From positions 252,143 to 316,142 of the forward strand of contig LDJB01000003.1 of the NCBI GenBank assembly GCA_001028815.1: 64,000 bases of DNA, written 5' to 3'. How positions within the stretch are numbered: position 1 is the first letter of the stretch; the number at the start of each line of letters is the position of its first letter. The stretch comes from Peptococcaceae bacterium 1109. Its GTDB lineage: Bacteria > Bacillota > Limnochordia > Darwinibacteriales > Darwinibacteriaceae. Made by a program: the position numbers and the translations under genes. The notes beneath the pieces are model-generated. The model was not told the origin of the DNA, did not search any database, and was given only the letters and a program-made list of their open reading frames with translations. Shown here piece after piece: positions 42,650 to 51,493 of this stretch.

Positions 42650-43585
42650 TTAGTATGGAGAATTTGCATCCAGGAAATCTTGGTAGTTGGTGCGGTCAAC
42701 GATGGTGGTGGGGATAATCTTGACCGGCTCTACCTCTTCCCCCTTGAGCACTGCCAGGGCAACATCGACAGCGTCCTTCACCATGGCTGGGCTGTACAGC
42801 GCAGATTGCACCCAGATGTCCTGGTAATCAGGCATGAGCAGGAAGTAGTCCTGCATGCCGCCACCGCCGGTGATGACCTTAATGTCGGTACGGCCAGCCT
42901 CAAGGATAGCCTGGAGAGCACCCTTGGAGGTCTCATCGTCCATGGAGTAAACGGCATCAATCTTGGAATGGCGCATCAAGATGTCAGCCATATCCTTCAA
43001 GCCATCCTCAACTGTAAACTTGGTTGCATAGGTGTGGATGGTAAGGTTGGGGGCGATTTCTGCAACGGTATCCAAGAACCCAGCCTTCCGCAGAGCAGAA
43101 ACAGACCCGGAAGAAGGTACTTCCAGCATAACAACTGTTGCTTCGGGGCCAACCTTCTCCACAATGTAATGGGCACCTTGGACGCCCATGTCATAGTTGT
43201 CGCCAGAAACGCGGTAGATTCCCTCTACATCGATGACGATGTCGAAGTTAACTACGATGATCCCCGAGTCAACTGCTCTTTGGATGGGGACTTCCATACC
43301 TTCCCATTGAGGGAAAGCTACGATGGCATCGGCGCCCCAGGTCATGAGGTCGTCGAGCTGAGCGGTCATCTCTTCAGCATTGTTACTGGTCTGGATGTTG
43401 TAATCTACTTCATCGGCAAGCTCCTTGAGGCGGCCTTCTGCATGATAGGCCACAGCCGCTACCCAACCATGGGTTACTGCAGGAGCCAATACACCGATTT
43501 TAAACTTCGCTGCCGCTGGCTGAGCGAATACTAAAGATGAAAATACCAGCGCGAGCACTAAAACCAGCAGAGTGATACGTTTCAT
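42650..43585 (-). CDS. CUT2 periplasmic/extracellular sugar-binding protein (RbsB-like)
   Basis: 311-residue SBP of the Peripla_BP_4 type. The signal peptide is MKRITLLVLVLALVFSSLVF, cleaved near AQPAAA; the mature start is KFKIGVLAPAVTHGWVAAVA. Ligand-side motifs are NIQTSNNAEEMTAQLDDLMT, GADAIVAFPQWEGMEVPIQR, VNFDIVIDVEGIYRVSGDNY and VYSMDDETSKGALQAILEAG. It is the first gene of the operon with RbsA/RbsC-like proteins, a zinc dehydrogenase and a URO-D-family protein. Ligand unknown; a polyol or unusual hexose is likely. Confidence 0.9.
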   Translation of the reverse strand: MKRITLLVLVLALVFSSLVFAQPAAAKFKIGVLAPAVTHGWVAAVAYHAEGRLKELADEVDYNIQTSNNAEEMTAQLDDLMTWGADAIVAFPQWEGMEVPIQRAVDSGIIVVNFDIVIDVEGIYRVSGDNYDMGVQGAHYIVEKVGPEATVVMLEVPSSGSVSALRKAGFLDTVAEIAPNLTIHTYATKFTVEDGLKDMADILMRHSKIDAVYSMDDETSKGALQAILEAGRTDIKVITGGGGMQDYFLLMPDYQDIWVQSALYSPAMVKDAVDVALAVLKGEEVEPVKIIPTTIVDRTNYQDFLDANSPY

Positions 43586-43849
43586 TTACCTTCTCCTCTC
43601 AAATGTAGTTACTTATCACTGTTCCTCAGCAAGCAACAACTCGAGAAGCAGCATGGTTCCCCTCCCAAGCACCACCCCCTGAGACATTCCAATGCATATA
43701 GTTCTAGCATAGTATTTCTGTAACAATTAGGGTGAATCCTCCCCTGGTTGGGCAAAACTGCCCTTCTGTTTGGTGTTTTGTTGTGCTGTTATCAAAATTT
43801 GTTTTTTTAGCACACTCGGTATTGTTTCCTCGCTCGCATCAGCCAATGG

Positions 43850-45208
43850 CTAATCTTCAGTGACATAACCGGTGGTCCCGTTTTGCCTTTTCCGCCAGTA
43901 AGATGCCCAGCGTTCTTCGATGCCCTCGCGCCAGGCCTCTGCTTCCTTATGGAGATGGGCAGTAATATGGGGAAACTCATCCTTGAGATTAGCTGTTTCA
44001 CCCATATCTTCATCCAGGTTGGCAAGGTGCACCCTGTCCTGGGGCGGTTCTCCTTCCACAAGTTGGCCGTTTAGGACCAGCTTCCAGTTCCCATGCCTCA
44101 CCGCGGTCTGCCCTTCCATCTCCCAGAAGAGGTAATCATGGGGGGAAGGAGCTTTGTGGCAGAGGACTTCCGAGATATCCAGCCCATCTAGTTCATACTC
44201 TGAGGGATCGCCTCCCGCCATGGTAAGGAATGTTGGGAAAACATCCATGGCAGCTCCCATCTCGTGAATTACCTGCTGTGCTGGGATGGCCCCCGGCCAG
44301 CTGAAGATGCCTGGGACCCGAATCCCACCCTCAAACAGGCTGAACTTGTGCCCCTTTAAGGGGCCCGCAGACCCTCCGTAATACGCGCGATCTCCACCGT
44401 CCAGCCAGTTGCGGGTTTCACGGGACGGCCCGTTGTCGCTCTGGTAGAACACAACGGTGTTCTCTGCCATGCCCTGGCGGCGGACTTCTGCCATAATGGC
44501 ACCCACACTGTCGTCCACAGCACTGAGCATTGCGGCCATGATCCGCCTTTCCCAAGGCAGGCCAGGGAACCTATCTAAGTACTCCTCGGGGGCGTGCATG
44601 GGATAGTGCGGGGCGTTATAGGGGACGTACAGGAAAAACGGCCGCCCATCTGCAGCGGCACGCTGGATGTAATCTACGGCCCGTTCCGTAATGAGTTCTG
44701 TGAAGTAGCGGCCGTTGGCGTAAATCTCCTGGCCGTTTTCCCACAGATCATGAATGGGATCCATGCCCCCATCAGACATGCCCCAATAGAAGATATGGGA
44801 ATAGTAATCAATGCATCCTGCGAGAAAGCCAAACCATTCGTCAAATCCGTGGTCGTGTGGCCTGGACCCTTCCGCCAGCCCTAAGTGCCACTTCCCGAAC
44901 ATGGCCGTCTGATACCCCAGCTTTTTCAGGGCAGAAGCCAGTGTGGGCACCTCTTGAGGCAGCCCTGGCGCAGTGCGGTGGCCTGCCAAAATGGAGCGCA
45001 CCCCCGCATTCCCTGGATACCTCCCTGTAAGCAGCGCTGCCCTGGAGGGAGAACACACCGGGGAGTTGGCATACCAGTTAGTCATGCGGGCCCCTGAGTG
45101 AGCCAGGGCATCAATATGGGGTGTTTTGAGGTCTTCCGCCCCCATGCAGGAAAGATCGTAGTACCCTTGATCGTCTGTGAGGAACACAATGAAGTTCGGT
45201 TTGCTCAA
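43850..45208 (-). CDS. Type I sulfatase (formylglycine-dependent, no signal peptide)
   Basis: 452-residue alkaline-phosphatase-fold sulfatase. It begins MSKPNFIVFLTDDQGYYDLS with metal ligands Asp12 and Asp13; the formylglycine site is Cys52 in SPVCSPSRAALLTGRYP, the C-x-P-S-R form. Later residues WHLGLAEGSRPHDHGFDEW and VFYQSDNGPSRETRNWL give the active-site Lys/His and Asp-Asn pair. No signal peptide is seen, so it acts in the cytoplasm on an imported sulfated sugar. Maturation of the Cys needs an anSME or FGE enzyme, and neither is in the window. It stands between the Rbs-like operon and the nucleoside phosphorylase gene. Confidence 0.88.
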   Translation of the reverse strand: MSKPNFIVFLTDDQGYYDLSCMGAEDLKTPHIDALAHSGARMTNWYANSPVCSPSRAALLTGRYPGNAGVRSILAGHRTAPGLPQEVPTLASALKKLGYQTAMFGKWHLGLAEGSRPHDHGFDEWFGFLAGCIDYYSHIFYWGMSDGGMDPIHDLWENGQEIYANGRYFTELITERAVDYIQRAAADGRPFFLYVPYNAPHYPMHAPEEYLDRFPGLPWERRIMAAMLSAVDDSVGAIMAEVRRQGMAENTVVFYQSDNGPSRETRNWLDGGDRAYYGGSAGPLKGHKFSLFEGGIRVPGIFSWPGAIPAQQVIHEMGAAMDVFPTFLTMAGGDPSEYELDGLDISEVLCHKAPSPHDYLFWEMEGQTAVRHGNWKLVLNGQLVEGEPPQDRVHLANLDEDMGETANLKDEFPHITAHLHKEAEAWREGIEERWASYWRKRQNGTTGYVTED

Positions 45209-45272
45209 ATCTTACAGCCTCCTTCCAGCTTACGCCGGAATTCTCTACAATCCACCACAGTGATTCTCCCCT

Positions 45273-46631
45273 TTACCTGGATAAACCTTGTCCGTACGGC
45301 CGCTCCACGCCTGCGTGGGTCACCCGTGCATGAATCAGGGGCGGGGTTTGCATCGGCTCGGAGCCGATCTTAAGAGCTTCCCGGAGCTTGGCTCCCCCGA
45401 GCTCAAAGAGTGTTTCATCGGAGGTGTACAGCTTGGCAAGGGCCTGCCCCTTCTCTACTCTAGTCCCCAGGCTGACCTCTAGGACAATTCCCGCGCTGTG
45501 GTCGATTTCATCCTCCAGCTTATGCCGGCCAGCACCTAGGAGCACTGAAGCAAGTCCACAGGCTTCTGTGTCAATCTTGGTGATCCAGCCATCCTGCTCT
45601 GCCTTCACTTCCCTGACCAGAGGAGCTTCCCTGAAGAAGCTGGGATTCTCGATGACCCGCACATCTCCCCCTTGCGCTCGGACCATCTCCTTCAGCTTCT
45701 CCAGGGCGGTGCCTGTCCGCACCGCCTCATCTGCCAGAGCCAGGCATTCCGCCAAGCTGCCCTTACCCGCGAGGCACAACATGTTAGCCGCAAGGTGGAG
45801 GCAAACTTCCGTTAGGTCCTCTGGGCCTCTCCCTTCGAGGGTAGCGATGGCTTCTTTTACCTCGAGGGCATTGCCGATGGCCCGCCCTAAGGGCCGGTCC
45901 ATGTCAGTGATGAGGGCAATGGTCCGCTTCCCCACATGTTCCCCAATGGAAACCATGGCTTGGGCCAATGCAATGGAATTGTCGATTGTTTTCATAAAGG
46001 CGCCGCTGCCCGTCTTCACATCCAGGACAATGGCGTCCGAACCTGCTGCCAGTTTCTTGCTCATGATGCTAGAAGCAATCAGGGAGATGTTATCCACTGT
46101 GGCGGTCACGTCCCTAAGGGCATATAGCTTTTTGTCCGCAGGGACCAAGTTCCCCGTCTGCCCAACCACGCTCAGGCCAATGTCTTTCACATTCCGCAAG
46201 AACTGATCCGGGGCCAGCGCTGTATTGAAGCCTGGGATAGATTCTAGCTTATCTAAGGTTCCTCCGGTGTGGCCTAATCCTCGCCCAGACATTTTCGCAA
46301 CAGGCACGCCGCACGCGGCCACGATGGGGCCCAGGACCAAGGTGGTCTTGTCCCCGACCCCGCCGGTGCTGTGTTTATCTACTTTAACCCCAGGGATCTC
46401 CGAGAGGTCCACCACATCCCCAGACTCCACCATAGCCATTGTGAGCTCCGCTGTTTCCACCTCGTTCATCCCTTGGAAATAGACAGCCATCAAGAAGGCG
46501 GCAGCTTGGTAATCTGGGATCTCCCCCCTCGTGTACCCTTCCACAAAGAACCTGATCTCCTGGGCAGAAAGGGCCTGGCCGTGCTTCTTCTTAGCAATAA
46601 TATCGATCATGCGCAGAGGTGATGCTCCCAT
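45273..46631 (-). CDS. pdp: Pyrimidine-nucleoside (thymidine) phosphorylase
   Basis: 452-residue cytoplasmic phosphorylase that splits thymidine, deoxyuridine or uridine to base and (deoxy)ribose 1-phosphate. The helical domain has EIRFFVEGYTRGEIPDYQ; the phosphate site is VDKHSTGGVGDKTTLVLGP; the family signature is AKMSGRGLGHTGGTLDKLE. The C-terminal barrel-sandwich domain follows. The ATG at 46631 is likely, with GAGGGG about 10 bases upstream; an ATG at 46610 and a longer frame to 46649 are alternatives. It lies 23 bases after the chemoreceptor stop and may share its transcript. Confidence 0.92.
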   Translation of the reverse strand: MGASPLRMIDIIAKKKHGQALSAQEIRFFVEGYTRGEIPDYQAAAFLMAVYFQGMNEVETAELTMAMVESGDVVDLSEIPGVKVDKHSTGGVGDKTTLVLGPIVAACGVPVAKMSGRGLGHTGGTLDKLESIPGFNTALAPDQFLRNVKDIGLSVVGQTGNLVPADKKLYALRDVTATVDNISLIASSIMSKKLAAGSDAIVLDVKTGSGAFMKTIDNSIALAQAMVSIGEHVGKRTIALITDMDRPLGRAIGNALEVKEAIATLEGRGPEDLTEVCLHLAANMLCLAGKGSLAECLALADEAVRTGTALEKLKEMVRAQGGDVRVIENPSFFREAPLVREVKAEQDGWITKIDTEACGLASVLLGAGRHKLEDEIDHSAGIVLEVSLGTRVEKGQALAKLYTSDETLFELGGAKLREALKIGSEPMQTPPLIHARVTHAGVERPYGQGLSR

Positions 46632-46654
46632 TTTCCCAAATCCCCTCACTTCAT

Positions 46655-48496
46655 CTAGATCTTAAATCCCTCCGTGAGCCGCATGAGCAGCTCTGCTTGC
46701 TGTGCGAGTTCGTTGGCGGAGTTGGTGATTTCCTGTAAAGTGGCAGCCTGCTCTTCTGTGGCCGCAGCCATCTCTTCCGAGCCGCTGCTGAGTTCCAAAG
46801 CGTAGGAAGCCACATCCCTAATGCGCCCGCTGATGCTGGCAATGCCTTCACCAATCTGGGCAAAGGTCTCTCCCGCGATTTGCACCCTTTCTGAGCCTTC
46901 CTTCACTTCTGTAATACTCTCGTTGGCCCCACTCATCACTTCTTTAATCTGGAGATTCACTTCCCGCAGCAGGTTGGCAATCTGCTCCGTGGCGTCCATG
47001 GCCTGTTCCGCGAGAGTGCGTACTTCCTCCGCAACTACAGCAAAGCCGCGTCCCTGCTCGCCGGCGCGAGCAGCCTCAATGGCCGCGTTCAAGGCCAGAA
47101 GGTTAGTCTGGTCGGAGATACCACGGATGAGGTCGGTGATCTTCCCGATCTCTGTGGATTTCACGCTCAGCTCCTCCACACGCCTGTGCAAGCGGCTAAA
47201 GCTCTCCACTAGGTTCTGCATCTGAGCCACTGCTTCGTGGATCACCGCTTGGCCCCTCTTGGAAATCTCCCTAATCGCCGCGCCTTCTTCGTCAATGGAC
47301 TGGACGTGATCACTGGTCCGCTGCACAGACCCGGCAAACTCGCTTGTCGTGGCTGCCATCTCTTCGGTAGAAGCGCTAATCTCCTGACTGGAGCGGAACA
47401 CCGCCCGGCTGAGCTCTGCAGTGGCGTTACTTGCGGCCTTCACGTCACCAATTAGTTTGCCTAGATCTCGCTGAAGCTTCCTGAAAGTCTCCGCAAGGAC
47501 GCCTAATTCATCAGCTTTTTCCAGGGTAACCTCAGTAGTGAAGTCTCCTTGGCCGATCTTTTCTGCTGCAGATGCCAAGCCAAGGACAGGCCTCACCAAG
47601 AGATAATTAGCAAACAACGACCCGATGAGGAAGGCGGCTACAAGCAGCACGACGGCGATGAGGAGGAGCCGCCGGAGAGAACTCTGCACGTACTCATCTG
47701 CTTCCTCGTAAGAACCTAAAGCTCCCAGGGACCACCCGGTCCGTTCCACCAGGGAGAATGCGGCGAACATCTTGCTTGATTCTTCGTAATCAAATTCCCC
47801 GTAAGAGACGCCGAGTACCCGGTTTGCCACTTCCGTGCCGAGCATCGACTGGCCAATTATATCTGCATTGGGATGGGCTAGTACCTGCCCGTTATCATCC
47901 ATAAGGACAAGGTAGCCCTTTGTGCCAACTTTGCGGCTGGAAATTAGGTCAGCGAGTCGCTGGAGGGTCACATCGATCCCCACTACTCCAAGGGGCTCCT
48001 TACCGCTCCCCTGATACACCGGCATGGCCGCAGTGACAACTAGCTCGCCACTTCCTGTATCCACATAAGGATCAGTCCAGATGATCTTCCCCGCCTGCAC
48101 CGCTTGGGTGTACCATGGCCGGGTTGTGGCGTCAAAGCCTGGGGGCAGCCCGCCAGGCGGGAAGGGGTCCACGTAGAACTCCCCCTCTTTAGTGCCATAA
48201 TACACGTTTTCGATATCCCCGTGAGAGCTCCGGTATGCCTGGAATATCTCCTCCAGGTTTTCCCCTGCTTCCCCAAGAACCATCTTGTTCAGCATCACCA
48301 CCGCCTCTTCTGCCGAGCGGAGGAAACTGTCGGCTGCCTCTAGCCCGCCCTGCAAAGCTTCGTAAGTGGTGGTCCGCATCATGTCCGCGATGAGATTGCG
48401 CGTCGTCCAGTAATGGTCAACTCCTAAAATCAGCACCGGTGCAATGATCAAACCGAAAACCACAAGCAGCATCTTCCAGCGGAGCGACAGTTTCAT
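46655..48496 (-). CDS. Methyl-accepting chemotaxis protein with dCache sensor domain
   Basis: 613-residue membrane chemoreceptor: membrane segment 1 at about 9-26, an extracellular double-Cache domain at about 30-270, membrane segment 2 at about 277-297, HAMP at about 298-352 and a signalling coiled coil to the end, with the tip motif [20 protein letters not shown]. In the sensor, Arg126, Trp128, Tyr129, Tyr144, Asp146 and Asp175 match the amino-acid-binding pattern of dCache_1AA receptors such as PctA, with Phe121 in place of Tyr. It indicates a motile cell. AGGAGG lies before the ATG at 48496. Confidence 0.92.
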   Translation of the reverse strand: MKLSLRWKMLLVVFGLIIAPVLILGVDHYWTTRNLIADMMRTTTYEALQGGLEAADSFLRSAEEAVVMLNKMVLGEAGENLEEIFQAYRSSHGDIENVYYGTKEGEFYVDPFPPGGLPPGFDATTRPWYTQAVQAGKIIWTDPYVDTGSGELVVTAAMPVYQGSGKEPLGVVGIDVTLQRLADLISSRKVGTKGYLVLMDDNGQVLAHPNADIIGQSMLGTEVANRVLGVSYGEFDYEESSKMFAAFSLVERTGWSLGALGSYEEADEYVQSSLRRLLLIAVVLLVAAFLIGSLFANYLLVRPVLGLASAAEKIGQGDFTTEVTLEKADELGVLAETFRKLQRDLGKLIGDVKAASNATAELSRAVFRSSQEISASTEEMAATTSEFAGSVQRTSDHVQSIDEEGAAIREISKRGQAVIHEAVAQMQNLVESFSRLHRRVEELSVKSTEIGKITDLIRGISDQTNLLALNAAIEAARAGEQGRGFAVVAEEVRTLAEQAMDATEQIANLLREVNLQIKEVMSGANESITEVKEGSERVQIAGETFAQIGEGIASISGRIRDVASYALELSSGSEEMAAATEEQAATLQEITNSANELAQQAELLMRLTEGFKI

Positions 48497-48667
48497 TTTT
48501 CATACCTCCTGGTATGGGAGTTGGGGTATTGTTTGATTCTTTACGCTTTTGTGGAACTCCTCCACACTGGAAAATGCTCCTGATTTCACTAATGAATTCC
48601 TGCAGGATAAGGTGGCGTGGTGCCAGAATCTGTAGAAAACCATACTCGTGACTTGAGGAGATTCACC

Positions 48668-49324
48668 ATGGCAGAAGACCGCTTTTTTACCTATGGCACG
48701 GAAGAAATGGAATATCTCACCGCGAGGGATCCCAAGCTTGGGCAGGCCATAGCGCGAATTGGAGTGATTAAGCGCACCGTAGAACCAGACCTCTTTCAGT
48801 CTCTAGTCCGGGCCATCGTGGGCCAGCAGATTTCCGGGAAAGCCCAGGCGGCCATCTGGGGGCGTATGCTGGAGCGCTTTTCGCCCCTGACTCCCGAGAA
48901 GCTCGCCTCCGTTCCCATGGAAGATCTGCAAAGCTGCGGCACCTCTCTGCGCAAGGCAGAGTACATCAAAGATATTACCCGAGCTGTCCTGGAGGGAGAA
49001 GTGGACCTAGAGGCACTCAAGACCATGTCTGATGCGGAAGTGTGCGCGGAGCTCACAAAACTTAAAGGGATCGGGCCGTGGACCGCGGAGATGCTCCTTA
49101 TCTTCACCCTAGAGCGCCCAGATGTGGTCAGCTTCGGTGATTTGGCCATTCAACGAGGAATGCGCATGCTCTACCGGCACCGCCGCATAACACCGGAGCT
49201 GTTCAGGAAATACCGCAGGCGCTACTCCCCGTACGGAACGGTGGCAAGCCTCTACCTCTGGGCAATCTCTGGAGGGGCCTTGCCAGAACTAACTGATCCT
49301 GCTCCGAAAGGCGTCCGTAAATAG
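48668..49324 (+). CDS. DNA-3-methyladenine glycosylase II (AlkA-like, HhH-GPD)
   Basis: 218-residue base-excision repair glycosylase that removes alkylated purines. The helix-hairpin-helix is LKGIGPWTAEMLLIFTLERP (132-151) and the catalytic Asp is Asp158 in FGDLAIQRG. The N-terminal part has QSLVRAIVGQQISGKAQAAI, typical of the family. It lacks the N-terminal beta domain of E. coli AlkA, as do many bacterial short forms, and has no Fe-S cysteine cluster. The ATG at 48668 follows GAGGAG; an in-frame start at 48617 is weaker. It is a stand-alone housekeeping gene among the sugar genes. Confidence 0.88.
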   Translation: MAEDRFFTYGTEEMEYLTARDPKLGQAIARIGVIKRTVEPDLFQSLVRAIVGQQISGKAQAAIWGRMLERFSPLTPEKLASVPMEDLQSCGTSLRKAEYIKDITRAVLEGEVDLEALKTMSDAEVCAELTKLKGIGPWTAEMLLIFTLERPDVVSFGDLAIQRGMRMLYRHRRITPELFRKYRRRYSPYGTVASLYLWAISGGALPELTDPAPKGVRK

Positions 49325-49416
49325 CTGGCCCCCGAGGGAGAGCAGGGTTATCAGGGTTCTTGAGGAAATATGTATGTGGCCTTAAGGCCGAAAAACCCAT
49401 AAAAGGATGAATGTGA

Positions 49417-50157
49417 TTGACAGCCCGTTACCGCTTACTAGCTCTTGATCTAGATGGAACAACACTTACACCAGAAGGGGCCATCTCTCCAGAAACAAGG
49501 CATTGGATTAGCAAAGCAACCGAAGCCGGCGTGGTGGTGATGTGCGCCACAGGCAGGGGCTTGCCTAATGCAGAAGAGATTTGGAATGAGCTCTTCCCTG
49601 GCTCACCGGCTGTACTGGCCAATGGCGCGGAAGTGTGGCTGAGCCCCCGCACTCTTCTCGAGCGCTATTTCATTGACACTGAGCATGTTTTCAGATTGTA
49701 CGACTTGGCCACGGACCGTGGATTGAGGTATTGGGCATACAGCGCTAACGGCTTGGTGAAGGATGGAAAACTCGAGGAACACGAACCAGGGGAAGGCTGG
49801 TTCAAGTTCGGCATCTATCACCCTGATCCAGAGCAAGTCGCTGAAATATGGAGCTCAATCTCCCATTGGGAAGGGATCACTGTCACTAGCTCGCACCCGT
49901 CCCTGCTCGAAATCTCCGCCCAAGGCGTGTCCAAGAAGTCCGGGGTGGAGCGGGTGTGTGCTGAGCTAAACATTTCTATGGCTGAAGTGATGGCCATCGG
50001 AGACAACTACAACGATCTGGAGCTCATCCAAGGCGCAGGCCTGGGAGTGGCCGTGGACAACGCCACTGCAGAAGTAAAGGCCGCGGCTGATAGACTCACC
50101 AAATCCAATGGCGAAGACGGCGTAGCCCATGCCATCCAGCAGTTTTTGCTCAGCTAA
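49417..50157 (+). CDS. Cof-type HAD-superfamily sugar phosphatase
   Basis: 246-residue cytoplasmic HAD-IIB phosphatase. Motif I is LLALDLDGTTLTPEG with Asp11 and Asp13; motif II VVVMCATGRG; the cap spans about 85-185; motif IV is VMAIGDNYNDLELIQGAG. Members dephosphorylate sugar phosphates, pyridoxal phosphate or FMN. The start is a TTG at 49417 after AAAGGATG. A bidirectional terminator follows the stop. It may serve as a safety valve for sugar phosphates made in this region. Confidence 0.86.
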   Translation: MTARYRLLALDLDGTTLTPEGAISPETRHWISKATEAGVVVMCATGRGLPNAEEIWNELFPGSPAVLANGAEVWLSPRTLLERYFIDTEHVFRLYDLATDRGLRYWAYSANGLVKDGKLEEHEPGEGWFKFGIYHPDPEQVAEIWSSISHWEGITVTSSHPSLLEISAQGVSKKSGVERVCAELNISMAEVMAIGDNYNDLELIQGAGLGVAVDNATAEVKAAADRLTKSNGEDGVAHAIQQFLLS

Positions 50158-50197
50158 AAAGGCAGGCCCAGAGGTCTTCTGGGAACCTGCCCTTTTT
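50156..50197 (+). terminator. Bidirectional rho-independent terminator
   Basis: A 12-bp stem (50161-50172 with 50178-50191, one bulge) is flanked by A5 and T5 runs, so it can end both the HAD gene and the converging cupin gene. Confidence 0.8.
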
Positions 50198-50258
50198 CAT
50201 CGTCTCTCAGGTTTTTCTTGGTAGCTCAACCTTGGGCTTCCAGTAGTCTTACTTGGCA

Positions 50259-50606
50259 TTAGTATGTGAGGATTACTGCCATGAGTTCCAGGGCTTCATC
50301 GCCAATGTTGGCGATGGAATGGCTGCGGCCATCGCCAGTCAGAACCGCATCACCTGGTTTGAGTTCCCGTTCTTCCCCGTCATCCACCACTTTAGCCCGC
50401 CCCTGGAGGATGTAGTACACTTCTTCCTCACTTTCATGGGCATGGAGCCCAATAGAGCTGTTTGGCTCGAGGGTTATTAGGGCAAACAGGCGGCATTTGC
50501 CTTTAAGTTCCGTCTGTTCAAAGACATGTCTTATCTGCACCGTGCCCTCTCCGCCCCGCATGCGTTCTCTTAACTCGGTGCGCATATCTGCAGCGCTCTT
50601 AATCAT
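50259..50606 (-). CDS. Cupin-domain protein
   Basis: 115-residue single-domain cupin. Motif 1 is GLHAHESEEEVYYILQG (metal His/Glu set) and motif 2 is LKPGDAVLTGDGRSHSIAN with a His. The N-terminus MIKSAADMRTELRERMRGGE is typical of small cupins of unknown enzyme activity. The ATG at 50606 follows AGGAGGGG; a longer frame to 50690 lacks support. It lies about 110 bases after the ridA gene on the same strand and may be co-transcribed with it. Confidence 0.82.
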   Translation of the reverse strand: MIKSAADMRTELRERMRGGEGTVQIRHVFEQTELKGKCRLFALITLEPNSSIGLHAHESEEEVYYILQGRAKVVDDGEERELKPGDAVLTGDGRSHSIANIGDEALELMAVILTY

Positions 50607-50714
50607 GCCAATCCCCTCCTGTAATAATCTTCCGATAGCTCCATTTCTCTCCAGTTTGTCTAATGCCTGCTCGAAGTTGTGGATGAGCACCTGGCCGTTT
50701 GCCTGAGCAGCTTC

Positions 50715-51071
50715 TTACTGCAAGGCAACTGCTTCAATTTCAATCTTCGCATCAATCACAAGGCCCGCGACTACACAGGCCCGGGAAGGGCGGTTCTCTG
50801 GGAAGTACTGGACATACACTTCATTCATCGCGGCAAAATCGGCCTTATCAGTAATGTAGACAGTGGTCTTCACCACTTTATCCATGGAACTGCCCGCTTC
50901 CTCCAAGATGGCCTTGACCTTGTCCAGGCACAGAGCGGTTTGCTCTCTGATGCCCCCTTGCACTGCTCCGTTGGCATCAGTGGGCAGCTGCCCGGAAACG
51001 AAAATGAAGCCTCCCGCCTTCACCGCGGCTGAGTATGGCACTCTCGGTTTTTGGCCGATGCATTCCTTCAT
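50715..51071 (-). CDS. RidA/YjgF-family enamine/imine deaminase
   Basis: 118-residue trimeric RidA-like protein that hydrolyses reactive enamine/imine intermediates from PLP enzymes. Family blocks: YSAAVKAGGFIFVSGQLPTD, TALCLDKVKAILEEAGSSMD, and the catalytic-Arg region NRPSRACVVAGL. It ends with the usual KIEIEAVAL. The ATG at 51071 follows GGAGGAG. Upstream lies the gene-free, repeat-rich segment at 51096-51380, which could be its 5' leader on this strand. Confidence 0.9.
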   Translation of the reverse strand: MKECIGQKPRVPYSAAVKAGGFIFVSGQLPTDANGAVQGGIREQTALCLDKVKAILEEAGSSMDKVVKTTVYITDKADFAAMNEVYVQYFPENRPSRACVVAGLVIDAKIEIEAVALQ

Positions 51072-51395
51072 TGGCACTCCTCCAATCTAGAGTAGTTAAG
51101 CAAATACTTCTCCCTTACCGCCTGAAACCTTTCTGGTTCTGCCACTCAAGGCATACTTTTTGGGACAGGCGCACCGTACCAGGCCGCAAAGTGAAGCTCT
51201 GGGTGCCGATAGCGGTTTACGAAAACCGCATTGATGGGAGAGCCACGCCGTTCGAAGTTGTTGGAGCACAGCACCTAAGGCGGCCCGAGTTGGCCCACGG
51301 CCCCGCGCCAGATAGTGGCCATATGGGATTCTGTCCCGCTTGTCCAACCCTCATTCCAGCCTCTAAGCAATCCTTTTTGTGAACGAATTAGCATA
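51072..51395. other. Gene-free segment rich in inverted repeats (possible structured RNA)
   Basis: No convincing gene lies here. On the plus strand, GCTCT (near 51209) pairs with AGAGC (near 51241) around a hairpin GCGGTTT/AAACCGC, and GC-rich repeats follow at about 51285-51310. Short frames exist on the minus strand, one of 83 and one of 42 codons, without ribosome sites. It lies between the ridA start and a sigma-A promoter that faces away. A minus-strand leader RNA or an independent small RNA are the main options; no known RNA family was recognised. Confidence 0.35.
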
Positions 51396-51424
51396 TTGAC
51401 ATTATACGTCCCTTCACCTATGAT
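51396..51424 (+). promoter_or_regulatory. Strong sigma-A promoter for the DUF2294-dehydrogenase operon
   Basis: A perfect TTGACA (51396-51401), 17-base spacer and TATGAT (51419-51424, 5 of 6 matches) sit 70 bases upstream of the start at 51494. Transcription should begin near 51431. Confidence 0.8.
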
Positions 51425-51493
51425 AATTTTAGAACAATCTTACATTTCTTTCGTTAGCATGGTGGTCCGCCGATGAATAGGAGGTCAAAGCTC

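Noticed and set aside
43586-43849. A promoter for the RbsB-like operon in the 264-base gap
   Set aside because: Several weak -35/-10 pairings exist on the minus strand, none with good matches and spacing, so no site is reported.
51096-51347. An 83-codon minus-strand frame in the gene-free segment
   Set aside because: It has no ribosome site, an odd composition and no family resemblance; inverted repeats in the same bases suggest RNA structure or decay instead.
51072-51395. Known RNAs (RNase P, tmRNA, SRP RNA, common riboswitches) in the gene-free segment
   Set aside because: The conserved core strings I would expect for these RNAs are not present; only an unassigned structure can be proposed.
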